Under the pieces are notes generated by a model, which saw nothing but the letters and a program-made list of their open reading frames with translations, made no database searches and was not told the origin of the DNA. This document shows positions 33,162 through 42,432 of a DNA stretch of 64,000 nucleotides, piece after piece. The stretch lies in assembly GCF_900114715.1 (NCBI RefSeq), contig NZ_FOTY01000011.1, forward strand, positions 1-64,000, in the 5' to 3' direction. This DNA is from Salibacterium qingdaonense (GTDB lineage Bacteria > Bacillota > Bacilli > Bacillales > Marinococcaceae). Position 1 is the first letter of the stretch. Each line of letters opens with the position of its first letter. A program made the position numbers and the translations under genes.

Positions 33162-35444
33162 GTGACAGTAATTACGAAAGACAACGGTAACCGGGAACTC
33201 CCTTTTGACAGAGATCGCCTGAGCCGTTTCATTGACGACGTAACAGCCGGCTACCCCAATCTATCCATACTGGATTTCAAAAATGACGTAACGACCAATA
33301 TTGAATTCAAGGACACGTACGCTTCCGAGCAGATCACCCACCTGCTTGCGTTAAACGCATCCGAACGGATTGACCGCACAGAACCGGACTGGACGTATGT
33401 CGCTGCCGGTATTTATCTGCGCCAGCTGTATAAAGAAGCTTCTAAAAACCGCGCGTATGACACGGATGAAAAATACGGCTCTCTCTACGGGCTGCTGAAA
33501 GTCCTTGGTTCCAAAGGTGTTTATGACCAGACCCTCCTGAGGGACTATTCCAAAGAGGAAATCATGGAGCTTGAAAAAGCAATCGACCCGGAGCGGGATA
33601 AGCTGTTTACATATGTCGGGATTCTGACACTTGCCCACAAGTACCTGGCTAATGATAAAAACAATCATGTATTTGAGCTGCCGCAGGAACGCTTCATGAT
33701 TATTGCGATGAAACTGATGATAAATGAGCCGGTTTCCAAGCGTCTTGACCTCGTAAAAGAAGCTTACTGGGCGCTGTCGAACCTCTACATGACGGTTGCT
33801 ACACCGACGCTCACAAACGCCGGCAAAAATACCGGACAGCTCAGTTCCTGCTTTATCGATACCGTTGATGACAGCCTGCGCAACATTTTCGATTCCAACA
33901 CGGATGTTGCCAACCTGTCGAAAAATGGCGGCGGTGTCGGTATCTATTTCGGCAAACTCCGCAGCCGCGGTTCGGACATCAAAGGTTACACAGGTGTTGC
34001 CGGCGGCATCATGGGCTGGATGAAACAGCTGAACAATACCGCCGTCTCGGTCGATCAGCTCGGTCAGCGCCAGGGGGCATTCGCCGTCTACCTCGACGTA
34101 TGGCATAAAGATATCTACGAGTTTCTTGACGCGAAGCTCAACACCGGTGACGAGCGTCTGCGCACCCATGATATTTTCACCGGCGCCTGCATTCCGGATC
34201 TTTTCATGGAAAAAGTCGAGAACCGCGAAGACTGGTACCTGTTTGATCCGCATGAAGTGCAGACCGTGATGGGCTGGTCCCTTGAAGATTTCTATGATGA
34301 AAAAGAAGGAGCCGGTTCCTTCCGTGAAAAATATCAGCAGTGCATCGACCACCCGGATCTGAGCCGCGAACGCGTACCTGCCATCGATATCATGAAACGT
34401 ATTATGAAGTCACAGCTTGAAACCGGCACGCCGTATATGTTCTACCGCGATACAGTGAACCGGGACAACCCGAATAAGCACGCCGGCATCGTGTACAGCT
34501 CCAACCTCTGCACCGAAATCATGCAGAACATGAGCCCGACGACCGTGAAAGAAGAATATTTGACCGAAGAAGGAACCATCATTACCGAGAAATCTCCGGG
34601 AGACATGGTTGTCTGCAACCTCTCTTCAATTTCGCTTGCCAAGTCGGTACGTGAAGACGTGCTGGAGCGTCTCATTCCCATTCAGGTCCGTATGCTTGAT
34701 AACGTCATTGACCTGAATACAATCGACGTGCTGCAGGCGCGCCATACCAATGAACGGTACCGCGCAGTCGGACTCGGCACATTCGGCTGGCATCACCTGC
34801 TTGCCCTCGAGGGGATAAGCTGGGAAACAGACGAAGCCGTAGAACTGGCCGACCGTCTGTATGAAAAAATCAATTACCTGACGCTGAAAGCTTCCCGCGA
34901 TCTTGCGATAGAAAAAGGTTCCTATCCACTATTTGAAGGAAGCGAATGGCAGTCCGGCCGGTATCTGGAGCGCACGTACCGCACAAGCGGTAACGGCTGG
35001 ACCGATGACGCATGGCGCGAACTGTCCGAATCCATCCAGGAAAACGGACTCCGTAACGGCTATCTGATTGCGGTAGCACCGAACGCTACGACGTCCTTGA
35101 TTGCCGGTTCCACCGCGAGCATTGATCCGGTTTTCCGCCAGGAACACGTGGAAGAGAAAAAAGGCTTCCGTTCTCCTGTCACAGCACCGGACATCAATTC
35201 AAAGACGATCTGGTACTACAAATCCGCATTCAACCTCGACCAGTCGTGGAGCATTAAGCAGAACGCCGCCCGCCAAAAGCATATTGACCAGGCCGTCAGC
35301 TTCAACCTGTATATCCCGCGCAGCATCAAAGCCAAAGACCTGCTTGGGCTGCACATGCAGGCGTGGCATTCTGGTTTGAAAACGACGTATTACACAAGAT
35401 CCACCTCGTCCGTCGTAGAGGACTGCGAAAGCTGCGAAAGCTGA
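33162..35444 (+). CDS. nrdA: ribonucleoside-diphosphate reductase alpha subunit (class Ia-like)
   Basis: Large subunit of the aerobic, oxygen-dependent ribonucleotide reductase. A short N-terminal ATP-cone (residues 1 to about 90; KDNGNRELPFDRDRL) is present, a feature of NrdA rather than of Bacillus NrdE. Catalytic motifs are the first active-site cysteine in QLSSCFIDTV, the thiyl-radical cysteine and Glu in SSNLCTEI, and the C-terminal pair CESC. GTG 33162 has GGAGG 8 bases upstream; 760 residues. No nrdI or nrdH is nearby. nrdB follows after 27 bases. Confidence 0.93.
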   Translation: MTVITKDNGNRELPFDRDRLSRFIDDVTAGYPNLSILDFKNDVTTNIEFKDTYASEQITHLLALNASERIDRTEPDWTYVAAGIYLRQLYKEASKNRAYDTDEKYGSLYGLLKVLGSKGVYDQTLLRDYSKEEIMELEKAIDPERDKLFTYVGILTLAHKYLANDKNNHVFELPQERFMIIAMKLMINEPVSKRLDLVKEAYWALSNLYMTVATPTLTNAGKNTGQLSSCFIDTVDDSLRNIFDSNTDVANLSKNGGGVGIYFGKLRSRGSDIKGYTGVAGGIMGWMKQLNNTAVSVDQLGQRQGAFAVYLDVWHKDIYEFLDAKLNTGDERLRTHDIFTGACIPDLFMEKVENREDWYLFDPHEVQTVMGWSLEDFYDEKEGAGSFREKYQQCIDHPDLSRERVPAIDIMKRIMKSQLETGTPYMFYRDTVNRDNPNKHAGIVYSSNLCTEIMQNMSPTTVKEEYLTEEGTIITEKSPGDMVVCNLSSISLAKSVREDVLERLIPIQVRMLDNVIDLNTIDVLQARHTNERYRAVGLGTFGWHHLLALEGISWETDEAVELADRLYEKINYLTLKASRDLAIEKGSYPLFEGSEWQSGRYLERTYRTSGNGWTDDAWRELSESIQENGLRNGYLIAVAPNATTSLIAGSTASIDPVFRQEHVEEKKGFRSPVTAPDINSKTIWYYKSAFNLDQSWSIKQNAARQKHIDQAVSFNLYIPRSIKAKDLLGLHMQAWHSGLKTTYYTRSTSSVVEDCESCES

Positions 35445-35471
35445 TAACAACGCTGAAAAGGAGCATAAGAC

Positions 35472-36509
35472 ATGTCGACTATTCATAAACGCGAACTCTA
35501 TGACACCCAGGCACCGAACAAATCGACAGGAATTATTAACGGAAGCAGCTCCAACATTTTGAACTGGGACGACACGGCACGTAAATGGGCCTACCCGATG
35601 TACAAGAACATGCTGCGTAACTTCTGGATTCCGGATGAGGTTCCGCTTGTTAACGATAAAAGCCAGTACGAGACGCTGACCGAAGACGAGCGCGAAGCCT
35701 TTAACAAAATCATCGGCCTGCTTGCTTTTCTCGACAGCGTACAGACCGACTTTTCCTCGAAAGTGGCTGACTATCTGACGGACTCCAGTCTGTCTGCCCT
35801 CATGTCGGTTCTTGCGTTTCAGGAAGTTGTCCACAACGAGTCCTATACGTACGTTCTGTCGAGTGTAACCGACAGCAAGACGCAGGAAGAGATTTTTGAG
35901 TACTGGAAGACTGATGAAGTGCTGCTTGAGCGGAACAAGTTTATCGCCGACGGCTACACCGAGTTTACAGAGAACCCAACCAAAGAGAATTTTGTCCGCG
36001 CCATCGTTTATGACGTGGTCCTTGAAGGGCTGTTTTTCTACTCCGGGTTTGCGTTTTTCTACAACCTCGCCCGCAACGAAAAAATGCTCGGCACCGCTAA
36101 GATGATAAACTTCATCAACCGCGATGAGCAGCTTCACGTCCGGCTGTTCTGCAACATTCTCAAAGAAACTCTTGAGGAGAACCCGGAACTCAATACCGAT
36201 GAATTTGCCCAGTTCGTGCATGACACGTTCCTGCGTGCGGCCGAACTCGAAATTAAATGGGGGAATTACATCATCGGCAACAAGATCGAAGGCATCAACT
36301 CCAACGAGCTGGAGAGCTATATCAAATTTATGGCCAATAAACGTATCAAAGAACTCGGTTTCCCTCACGTTTTTGAAGGCTATACAAAGAATCCAATGCG
36401 CTGGATTTCTGTCTATAACGACAATACAACCGGCAAGGCCGATTTCTTTGAAACGACCGTTACCGATTACAACCTTGTTGATTCCGATAACGACTTTGAC
36501 TCCCTGTAA
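35472..36509 (+). CDS. nrdB: ribonucleoside-diphosphate reductase beta subunit
   Basis: Radical-generating small subunit, 345 residues. All metal ligands are visible: Asp88 (AFLDSVQ), Glu118 and His121 (FQEVVHNESY), Glu185 (VLEGLFF), Glu219 and His222 (RDEQLHVRL). The radical tyrosine is present as Tyr125, four residues after His121 as in class Ia/Ib enzymes, so this is not a tyrosine-less class Ic protein. The ribosome binding site is AAAAGGAG. The gene ends the metE-nrdA-nrdB run with a strong terminator. Confidence 0.95.
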   Translation: MSTIHKRELYDTQAPNKSTGIINGSSSNILNWDDTARKWAYPMYKNMLRNFWIPDEVPLVNDKSQYETLTEDEREAFNKIIGLLAFLDSVQTDFSSKVADYLTDSSLSALMSVLAFQEVVHNESYTYVLSSVTDSKTQEEIFEYWKTDEVLLERNKFIADGYTEFTENPTKENFVRAIVYDVVLEGLFFYSGFAFFYNLARNEKMLGTAKMINFINRDEQLHVRLFCNILKETLEENPELNTDEFAQFVHDTFLRAAELEIKWGNYIIGNKIEGINSNELESYIKFMANKRIKELGFPHVFEGYTKNPMRWISVYNDNTTGKADFFETTVTDYNLVDSDNDFDSL

Positions 36510-36536
36510 AGAAACGTAACAAATGCAGCAATGCCA

Positions 36537-36572
36537 AAGAGGCCCGGTTTCCGCGGGCCTCTTTCTTTTTTT
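36537..36572 (+). terminator. terminator of nrdB
   Basis: AAAGAGGCCCG (36537-36547) pairs with CGGGCCTCTTT (36553-36563), followed by CTTTTTTT. Confidence 0.9.
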
Positions 36573-36598
36573 GCACTGGAAGAAGGATGGAGATACAT

Positions 36599-37798
36599 AT
36601 GAACGAAGAAAAAAGCACCTGGATGACGCCCAAAAATCTGATACTGGTGTTCGGTATTATTTTTGTGGCGTTTAATTTACGTCCGGCCATCACGTCGGTC
36701 GGTCCACTGATTGGCATCATCCGCGAAGACACCGGCATCACAAACGGGGCAGCTGGTCTATTGAATACACTGCCGCTCCTGGCGTTTGCCGCCCTTTCCC
36801 CTCTCGCACCTGCGGCCGGACAGCGGTTTGGCAAGGAACGGATTGTGTATGCCGGATTACTGCTTCTCACGGCGGGCATTGTGCTGCGCGCAGCCGACAT
36901 ACTCCCTGCCGTTTACGTTGGAACCGCCATGGCCGGCGGGGGTATCGCGATTGGGAACGTTCTGCTTCCCGGCGTCGTGAAAGAGCGATTCCCACAGCAT
37001 GTCGGCACGATGACAGGGCTGTACACGACATCCATGGTCCTTTTTGCAAGTGCCGCTTCGGGGCTCAGCCTCCCTCTCACCAACGGGCTGAATCTCGACT
37101 GGCATATGTCGCTCGGTTCGTGGGCGCTGTTATGCGTGCCCGCTCTTTTGCTCTGGCTCCCGCAGCTCAGGCAGAAACCGGAGTCTTGCAGCCAGGGCTT
37201 ATCCGTAGAAAATGAAGCATCGGTCTGGCGTTCACCACTTGCCTGGCAGGTCACACTGTTTATGGGCCTGCAGTCGTTTTTATTCTACTGCTTGATTACG
37301 TGGCTGCCGGAAATTCTGCAGGCGCGCGGCCTCGATCCGGCTGCAGCGGGATGGCTGCTGTCCATCATGCAGTTTGTCAGTCTTCCGCTGTCCTTTTTCA
37401 TTCCGGTTCTGGCCGCCCGTCTTTCCCATCAAAAAGGGATTGTGTCCGGAATCAGTCTTCTTTACATCATAGGTCTCTCCGGGCTGTTTATCGATGGACC
37501 TGTCATTTTACCGATTATCAGCGTTTTGCTGTTCGGACTAGCCCAGGGGGGAGCGCTCAGTCTTTCATTGACGCTGCTCGGACTGCGGGCCCGTACCGCT
37601 TCACAGGCATCACGTCTTTCCGGCATGGCCCAGTCTTTCGGTTATCTTCTCGCTGCCGTTGGTCCTTTTTCGACAGGACTGCTGTTTGATATGTACCAGA
37701 GCTGGATGCCCGCCCTTATCATTTTTGTCATCGTGACAGCCGTTATGTTCTGGTCGGGAATAAAAGCAGGAGAAGACCGTTATATTCTGCCCTCTTGA
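36599..37798 (+). CDS. MFS transporter, CynX/NimT family
   Basis: 399-residue, twelve-helix major facilitator protein. The N-terminal VFGIIFVAFNLRPAITSVGPL and the TLPLLAFAALSPLAPAAGQRFG segment are typical of the CynX/NimT/YeaN group, some of which export cyanate or 2-nitroimidazole. ATG 36599 is chosen over the ATG four codons upstream because GGAG sits 6 bases before it. The 3' end overlaps the convergent DUF2515 gene by 19 bases. Substrate unknown. Confidence 0.85.
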   Translation: MNEEKSTWMTPKNLILVFGIIFVAFNLRPAITSVGPLIGIIREDTGITNGAAGLLNTLPLLAFAALSPLAPAAGQRFGKERIVYAGLLLLTAGIVLRAADILPAVYVGTAMAGGGIAIGNVLLPGVVKERFPQHVGTMTGLYTTSMVLFASAASGLSLPLTNGLNLDWHMSLGSWALLCVPALLLWLPQLRQKPESCSQGLSVENEASVWRSPLAWQVTLFMGLQSFLFYCLITWLPEILQARGLDPAAAGWLLSIMQFVSLPLSFFIPVLAARLSHQKGIVSGISLLYIIGLSGLFIDGPVILPIISVLLFGLAQGGALSLSLTLLGLRARTASQASRLSGMAQSFGYLLAAVGPFSTGLLFDMYQSWMPALIIFVIVTAVMFWSGIKAGEDRYILPS

Positions 37799-38985
37799 TT
37801 TGCTGCAGCTGTGAAGGTTTCTTTCAAAAGAGCCAGGCGTTCCAGCTTATTTAAGCCAAAGCAGTATTCGCCCGTCATATCAAACGAAAAGGGAACCCGG
37901 GGTGTTTTCACGTATTGAAGTACATCCATGGAGGTGAACCAGTCCTTTCTCCAAATGCGGCGGGGCTGCCTGTCCCGCCAGACCGCGCCGAGTTCCGGAC
38001 TGTACAACAGCGGCGCGTCCGTTCTGATTTTTTCAGCAATCAACCGTTCTTTCGGGCGTGCTGCGCGTCCTCGGGTTGTAAACAGACCGGGCCAGTAGTC
38101 ACGGCGTGATCCGGAATGAGACACCTCTTTCATCCACGTGTTCACCCCGTCCTGCACCTCTTTTATACCAAAAAGCACCGCATACATCCGTTTGCCGGCT
38201 TCAATTCGTTCGGACAATGATGCAAAATGTTCAAGAGTCAGCCCGGCCAGACGGATACTGCTTTTCTCCCGGTAAGGAAACACAACTTGAGTCATCTGCA
38301 GCAGTTCCTGCGTGATAAACGGGAATGTCTGCAGCACACGTTGTTGAAAAGAATCGCTTTGGATCACCCGCTTTTCAATATAATGCTGCTCATTGATGAT
38401 CAGTGCTGTCGTTAACAGTACCGGGTTACGGTGAATCCAAAAATCATCCCAGAATGGCTGCATGAACCGGGAGACGTGAAAAGATGGAAGCAGGTGAAAA
38501 AGATTCCTTCCCCGGCGTTTACTTTCCACGTACAACAGCAGCTGCGGATACGCATCCTGAAAGATGAGGAAATTAGCCGTTTCATAAAGGTCAAACAAGT
38601 TTTTCCGCTTTTCTTCAGACAACAGCTCCGGCAGCCACTCTCCTTTTAAATCTGTCATGCACCAGCCGCTGCTGCGCGACACCATGTGGGCGAGCATCGC
38701 CCAGTGAAGCTCCTCGTTTTGAAGATATATCCGGCGGTAGCATTCGGTTCGTGTGATATTATTACGGGCTCCCTCTCTTGTCTGCTGTTTGATTCGTTCC
38801 ACGATATCTTTCTCATTAGACTCAGCCTCCCACCCGCGTACCCGTTGCTGCAGTTTTCGGCTCATCTCCGACCTGCTCTTTGGTGTAATTCTAAACATAT
38901 CCCGGCGCCGCTCCGCCTTTATATGACGAACCGTACTCCCCGCCTTGGACTCCATAGGTAATATCAAACGTGCCAATGGATCCAA
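37780..38985 (-). CDS. DUF2515 family protein (YppC-like)
   Basis: Soluble protein of 401 residues resembling YppC of Bacillus subtilis. The conserved core is ITRTECYRRIYLQNEELHWAMLAHMVSRSSGWCMTDLKG-type sequence (about residues 75-115), followed by helical segments with FDLYETANFLIFQDAYPQLL. The role of this family is unknown. TTG 38985 is chosen because GGAGGGAGGAAGG lies immediately before it; ATG 39006 would place the site inside the gene. It is divergent from the DUF2254 gene. Confidence 0.75.
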   Translation of the reverse strand: MDPLARLILPMESKAGSTVRHIKAERRRDMFRITPKSRSEMSRKLQQRVRGWEAESNEKDIVERIKQQTREGARNNITRTECYRRIYLQNEELHWAMLAHMVSRSSGWCMTDLKGEWLPELLSEEKRKNLFDLYETANFLIFQDAYPQLLLYVESKRRGRNLFHLLPSFHVSRFMQPFWDDFWIHRNPVLLTTALIINEQHYIEKRVIQSDSFQQRVLQTFPFITQELLQMTQVVFPYREKSSIRLAGLTLEHFASLSERIEAGKRMYAVLFGIKEVQDGVNTWMKEVSHSGSRRDYWPGLFTTRGRAARPKERLIAEKIRTDAPLLYSPELGAVWRDRQPRRIWRKDWFTSMDVLQYVKTPRVPFSFDMTGEYCFGLNKLERLALLKETFTAAANQEGRI

Positions 38986-39090
38986 TCCTTCCTCCCTCCT
39001 TTCCATTTTTTAAGTAAAACCTTCACTTCATGCTTGTGTCAGGATAAAAGCAGGACTCGCTGCAGACACTGAAGGGTGGAGGTGATGATA

Positions 39091-40413
39091 GTGCTGTCGC
39101 TGCGGAGTCTGTTTCATAACATCCGGTCCAATTTTCTCTATGTTCCGTCCCTTTACGGACTTGGTGCCTGCTTACTGGCGGTGCTCAGTGTATACATCGA
39201 CTCTCGTTTTCTGCCACAGGCCGCACCCGTCTGGATCCCCTCCCCGCTGTTTATACCGCTGGAACTCTCACGCACGATTTTAGGCGCCATTTCAGCGGCC
39301 CTGCTTACGATGACAACCATCACCTTTTCCACCATCCTTGTCGTCTTAACAACCTACCTGTCCGAATTCTCGCCGCGCACCCTGCAGAATTTCATCAGTG
39401 ATGCGAAAACACAGCGGGTGCTCGCTTTTTTCACGGCCGGCATCATTTATTCCCTTCTGCTTCTGCTGTTTCTGCGGGGCGGAGAGGAGGCTGTTTTTTT
39501 GTCACCTTCCCTCGCTGTATTTTTTGCGATAATTTGCGTCTTTATGTTTGTTTTTTTTATCCATCACGTGTCCAGCTGGATCCAGGTGAGCAGCCTGCTG
39601 CATTACATCACAAAAGACACATTGGAAAAAATAGAGAAAGAACTGCCTGATTTGCCTTCATGGGCGCCGGTTGTTCCGTGGGAAGACTGGGAAAGCGAAG
39701 ATATTAAAACGATAAGCCCGTCACCGGTGCGCTCCGCGGATTCCGGGTATATTCAGCACATCGATACAAAGGGGATAATACGCAGGGCATCACGCGATGA
39801 TTGTATCGTGCGGATTAATGCGGAAGTCAGTGATTATATAGAGCAGGGAGCTCCTTTTCTGTCGGTGTGGGAGCAGGGAAAAAAGATCCGTTCCGCTCAT
39901 TACAGACCTTTTGTGACCCTTGGAGCGGAAAAGTCGTCGAGTGACACGATCGAACTGGCCTTAATTAAGATTGTGGAAATCGCCCTCCGCGCCCTTTCTC
40001 CCGGCATTAATGACCCGAACACTGCGGTTGCCTGTATCAAAAATCTCGGCAAAATCCTTGCCCGGCTCGGCCGCAAGCAGCTGCCCCGGACGTTTCATTA
40101 CGACGCCTCCGGAGACCTGCGCCTGATCATGAAGCAGCCTGCTTTTTCGGATTATCTGTACACATCGTTTCATCAAATCCGGCAGTACGGATTTCAAGAC
40201 CTGGCCGTGTTATCGGCGGCGCTCGATGCCTTCATTCTTATGGCCGACGTCAACGCAGATGAGGTGAAAAGCATCATTTGGGAATTCACCGAATACGTGA
40301 TGGAAGGGCTGCAGCGCGAGGACCTGCTGACTCTTGACCGGAAACACCTGAACCACAAACTTCGCACGCTTGCCTCCATCTGCGGGCGCCGCCACCAGTT
40401 CCAGCCGCTGTAA
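39091..40413 (+). CDS. DUF2254 membrane protein
   Basis: 440-residue membrane protein with four helices in the first 170 residues, the second within ISAALLTMTTITFSTILVVLTTYLSEFSPRTLQNF, which is the most conserved DUF2254 stretch. A cytosolic C-terminal region follows with ALRALSPGINDPNTAVACI, also family-typical. GTG 39091 has GGAGG 8 bases upstream; the earlier GTG and ATG codons overlap the site. Function unknown; predicted membrane protein conserved in many bacteria. Confidence 0.85.
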   Translation: MLSLRSLFHNIRSNFLYVPSLYGLGACLLAVLSVYIDSRFLPQAAPVWIPSPLFIPLELSRTILGAISAALLTMTTITFSTILVVLTTYLSEFSPRTLQNFISDAKTQRVLAFFTAGIIYSLLLLLFLRGGEEAVFLSPSLAVFFAIICVFMFVFFIHHVSSWIQVSSLLHYITKDTLEKIEKELPDLPSWAPVVPWEDWESEDIKTISPSPVRSADSGYIQHIDTKGIIRRASRDDCIVRINAEVSDYIEQGAPFLSVWEQGKKIRSAHYRPFVTLGAEKSSSDTIELALIKIVEIALRALSPGINDPNTAVACIKNLGKILARLGRKQLPRTFHYDASGDLRLIMKQPAFSDYLYTSFHQIRQYGFQDLAVLSAALDAFILMADVNADEVKSIIWEFTEYVMEGLQREDLLTLDRKHLNHKLRTLASICGRRHQFQPL

Positions 40414-40454
40414 CCCGGCCCCCGCAGCACACTACTCCTGCTTTACTGAAAGGT

Positions 40455-40483
40455 TTTACTTTTCAGAAAAAAATCACTATAAT
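40455..40483 (+). promoter_or_regulatory. SigA-type promoter upstream of the 103-aa gene
   Basis: TTTACT (40455-40460), 17-base spacer, TATAAT (40478-40483), about 42 bases before ATG 40525. Confidence 0.6.
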
Positions 40484-40524
40484 TATTGATGTTACCTATA
40501 TTCTGTGAATAAGGACTGGTGTGT

Positions 40525-40836
40525 ATGGCAAAGACAAGAAAGCCTTTAGGGTGGGGGAGTATCTCCCTTTTTGTTTTCGTGTGTAGTACATTTGTTTCGT
40601 TCTGGTCGTTTAACAGACAATTGCTTGGAGAACATATAGTCGATTACCTGCATCTTGATATCAGCTATATTGTTATTACGATTGTTTTATTGGGACTCAG
40701 TATCATACTGGGATGGAAATTTCCGAAACACCTGTTTTCAAAATCAGGTTTAATCTCTTCTTCCATTTTTCTAAACCTGCTCCTCGTGCTGTTCGTTATA
40801 GATATCATCCTATCCATTTTCAACATGGTGCTTTGA
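40525..40836 (+). CDS. small membrane protein, 103 aa
   Basis: Three hydrophobic helices separated by short polar loops (ISLFVFVCSTFVSFWSF; YIVITIVLLGLSIILGW; IFLNLLLVLFVIDIILSIF), so a small integral membrane protein. ATG 40525 is preferred over GTG 40519. A good promoter lies upstream and a terminator downstream, which supports an independent transcription unit. I do not recognise the family. Confidence 0.7.
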   Translation: MAKTRKPLGWGSISLFVFVCSTFVSFWSFNRQLLGEHIVDYLHLDISYIVITIVLLGLSIILGWKFPKHLFSKSGLISSSIFLNLLLVLFVIDIILSIFNMVL

Positions 40837-40883
40837 CAGCACACCTTTTCGTAAATAATACACAGGCGTTTCTTCCACCAAAA

Positions 40884-40918
40884 AAAGGAGCTGTACCTCT
40901 TGATACAGCTCCCTTTTT
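40884..40918 (+). terminator. terminator after the 103-aa gene
   Basis: AAGGAGCTGTA pairs with TACAGCTCC, followed by CTTTTTA. It shares most of its sequence with the ahpF terminator at 27318, so this hairpin is a dispersed type in the genome. Confidence 0.75.
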
Positions 40919-40965
40919 AGCAATGTTGTGTCCCTTTCATGATGTCCGCGTGATTTGTGGTTTTT

Positions 40966-41496
40966 TTACCGTACTTCGACTTCCACGGTGCCAAGGGTGG
41001 TGGTGGTTCCGCCGTCTTCTGCATTTAGGTAAACCTTGGCTGCGCCTTCGGATTCTCCGTGCAGGGTGATGTCATGGGCGGATAGTGTACCTTGAGGCTG
41101 CAAGGTCTTGGTCAACGCCCCTTCCTTTTCATCAAGACTAACAACATCAGGGTTGCTGACGCGCAGAATAATCCCGCCGGAGGCTTCATTGATATAAGAC
41201 GTATCTTCTATACTGAACATCTCCTCCACCGGCATCGAGAGCGTGCTGCTCTCCTCGTCAAATCCCTTCGTCCCTTCTATCGTATTTAATCCAATATTCA
41301 AGCCTTCGGTCTGCTCGGTGGCCGTCTGCTGATCTGTTGTGTAATAATTTTGTAAGATTTCGTTCAGGGAAAACGAGTTCATAGATGTATCAGTGCCTGC
41401 GGCGGCTGCACTTCCACCGGCGGATGCAGCTGTCACGGCAACGGCTGCTCCAATCAATGTTTGTTTTACGATACGGGTTATTTTTTGTTTGAACAT
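40966..41496 (-). CDS. secreted hypothetical protein, 176 aa
   Basis: A Sec signal peptide is clear: basic N-terminus (MFKQKITRIVKQ), hydrophobic core and an Ala-rich cleavage region (SAGGSAAAAG). The mature part is acidic and Thr/Ser-rich with short beta-prone stretches (GIILRVSNPDVVSL, TTTTLGTVEVEVR). AAGGAGG lies 7 bases before ATG. I do not recognise a domain. Some Bacillus WxL-like and spore or cell-surface proteins have a similar composition, but no signature is present. Confidence 0.75.
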   Translation of the reverse strand: MFKQKITRIVKQTLIGAAVAVTAASAGGSAAAAGTDTSMNSFSLNEILQNYYTTDQQTATEQTEGLNIGLNTIEGTKGFDEESSTLSMPVEEMFSIEDTSYINEASGGIILRVSNPDVVSLDEKEGALTKTLQPQGTLSAHDITLHGESEGAAKVYLNAEDGGTTTTLGTVEVEVR

Positions 41497-41675
41497 GATT
41501 TGTTCCTCCTTAAAAAGCGTTCGTCTCTGTCGTTCTATTAGATACGTTCCTTTTTTGTTACAAACTTAAACGTTAAATTAAGATAATATTACATTTTAGA
41601 TACAAAAAGATTACAAAAAGAAAGAGAATAACAGAGACACAAAGGAGAAAACTATACGAAAAAGGGGGAAAGGAT

Positions 41676-42398
41676 GTGGAGACTATCACTGAACTTTTCA
41701 CCGTGGCCGGGCGCATCATCACGATTCTTCCCCTTCTTCTTTTGATGGCACTGTTCATGGGAAAGCGCGCCATCGGGGAGCTGCCCGTGTTCGACTTTTT
41801 GATTGTCCTGACGCTTGGTTCCGTCGTCGGCGCGGACATTGCCGACCCTGACATCCAGCACGTACACACAGCCGTCGCCGTTGTTCTCATTGCGCTGCTG
41901 CAGCGCGGTGTGGCAATGCTTAAAATAAAAAACAGGACGATTGGAAAATACATTACATTCAAACCGACCGTCGTTATTCAAAACGGGACATTTATCCGAA
42001 GTAACCTGAAAAAAATACGCTATTCCGTGGACAATGTACTCGAGGCCCTTCGTGAGAAAGACATTTTCAACGTAGACGATGTAGAAACCGCGGTCGTTGA
42101 AGCGAATGGCAGCCTCAGTGTGTTAAAAAAACCGGCAAAATCCACAGTAACAATTGAAGATACACCATACCTCAAACAGTCCTCGGCGATTGCGTTTCCG
42201 GTTGTCATCGAAGGCATCATCCAACACGACGTGCTCCGCCGTCAGAACGTCGATGAAACCTGGCTGCAAGACGAACTTGCTGCCCAGGGTATCACCGATA
42301 TCGAAGAGGTTTTCTTCGCTTCGCTGACCCGGGAACTTCAACTGCACGTATCCCTGCAATATGCTGATACCCTTTCATTACCCCCTATTCTGCACTAA
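41676..42398 (+). CDS. DUF421 membrane protein (YetF family)
   Basis: 240 residues: three N-terminal helices (ITILPLLLLMALFMG; LPVFDFLIVLTLGSVVG; AVAVVLIALLQRG) then a cytosolic DUF421 domain with FKPTVVIQNGTFIRSNLKKIRYSVDNVLEALREK. This matches YetF/YrbG/YdfS family proteins of Bacillus, several of which are linked to the spore or envelope but remain uncharacterised. The start is GTG 41676 after AAGGGGGAAAGG. It shares a terminator with the convergent CAP-domain gene. Confidence 0.9.
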   Translation: METITELFTVAGRIITILPLLLLMALFMGKRAIGELPVFDFLIVLTLGSVVGADIADPDIQHVHTAVAVVLIALLQRGVAMLKIKNRTIGKYITFKPTVVIQNGTFIRSNLKKIRYSVDNVLEALREKDIFNVDDVETAVVEANGSLSVLKKPAKSTVTIEDTPYLKQSSAIAFPVVIEGIIQHDVLRRQNVDETWLQDELAAQGITDIEEVFFASLTRELQLHVSLQYADTLSLPPILH

Positions 42399-42430
42399 AA
42401 AACCACCTGAGGTGCTCCAGGTGGTTTTTG
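42397..42430. terminator. bidirectional terminator between DUF421 and CAP genes
   Basis: AAAACCACCTG pairs with CAGGTGGTTTT around AGGTGCTC, with A and T runs on both sides. Confidence 0.9.
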
Positions 42431-42432
42431 CA

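Noticed and set aside
35199-36368. 389-residue antisense frame over nrdB and the end of nrdA
   Set aside because: It is the mirror of two well-supported genes, with no start signal and no recognisable motif. The same applies to the 372-residue frame over metE (32017-33135) and the 333-residue frame over nrdA (33351-34352).
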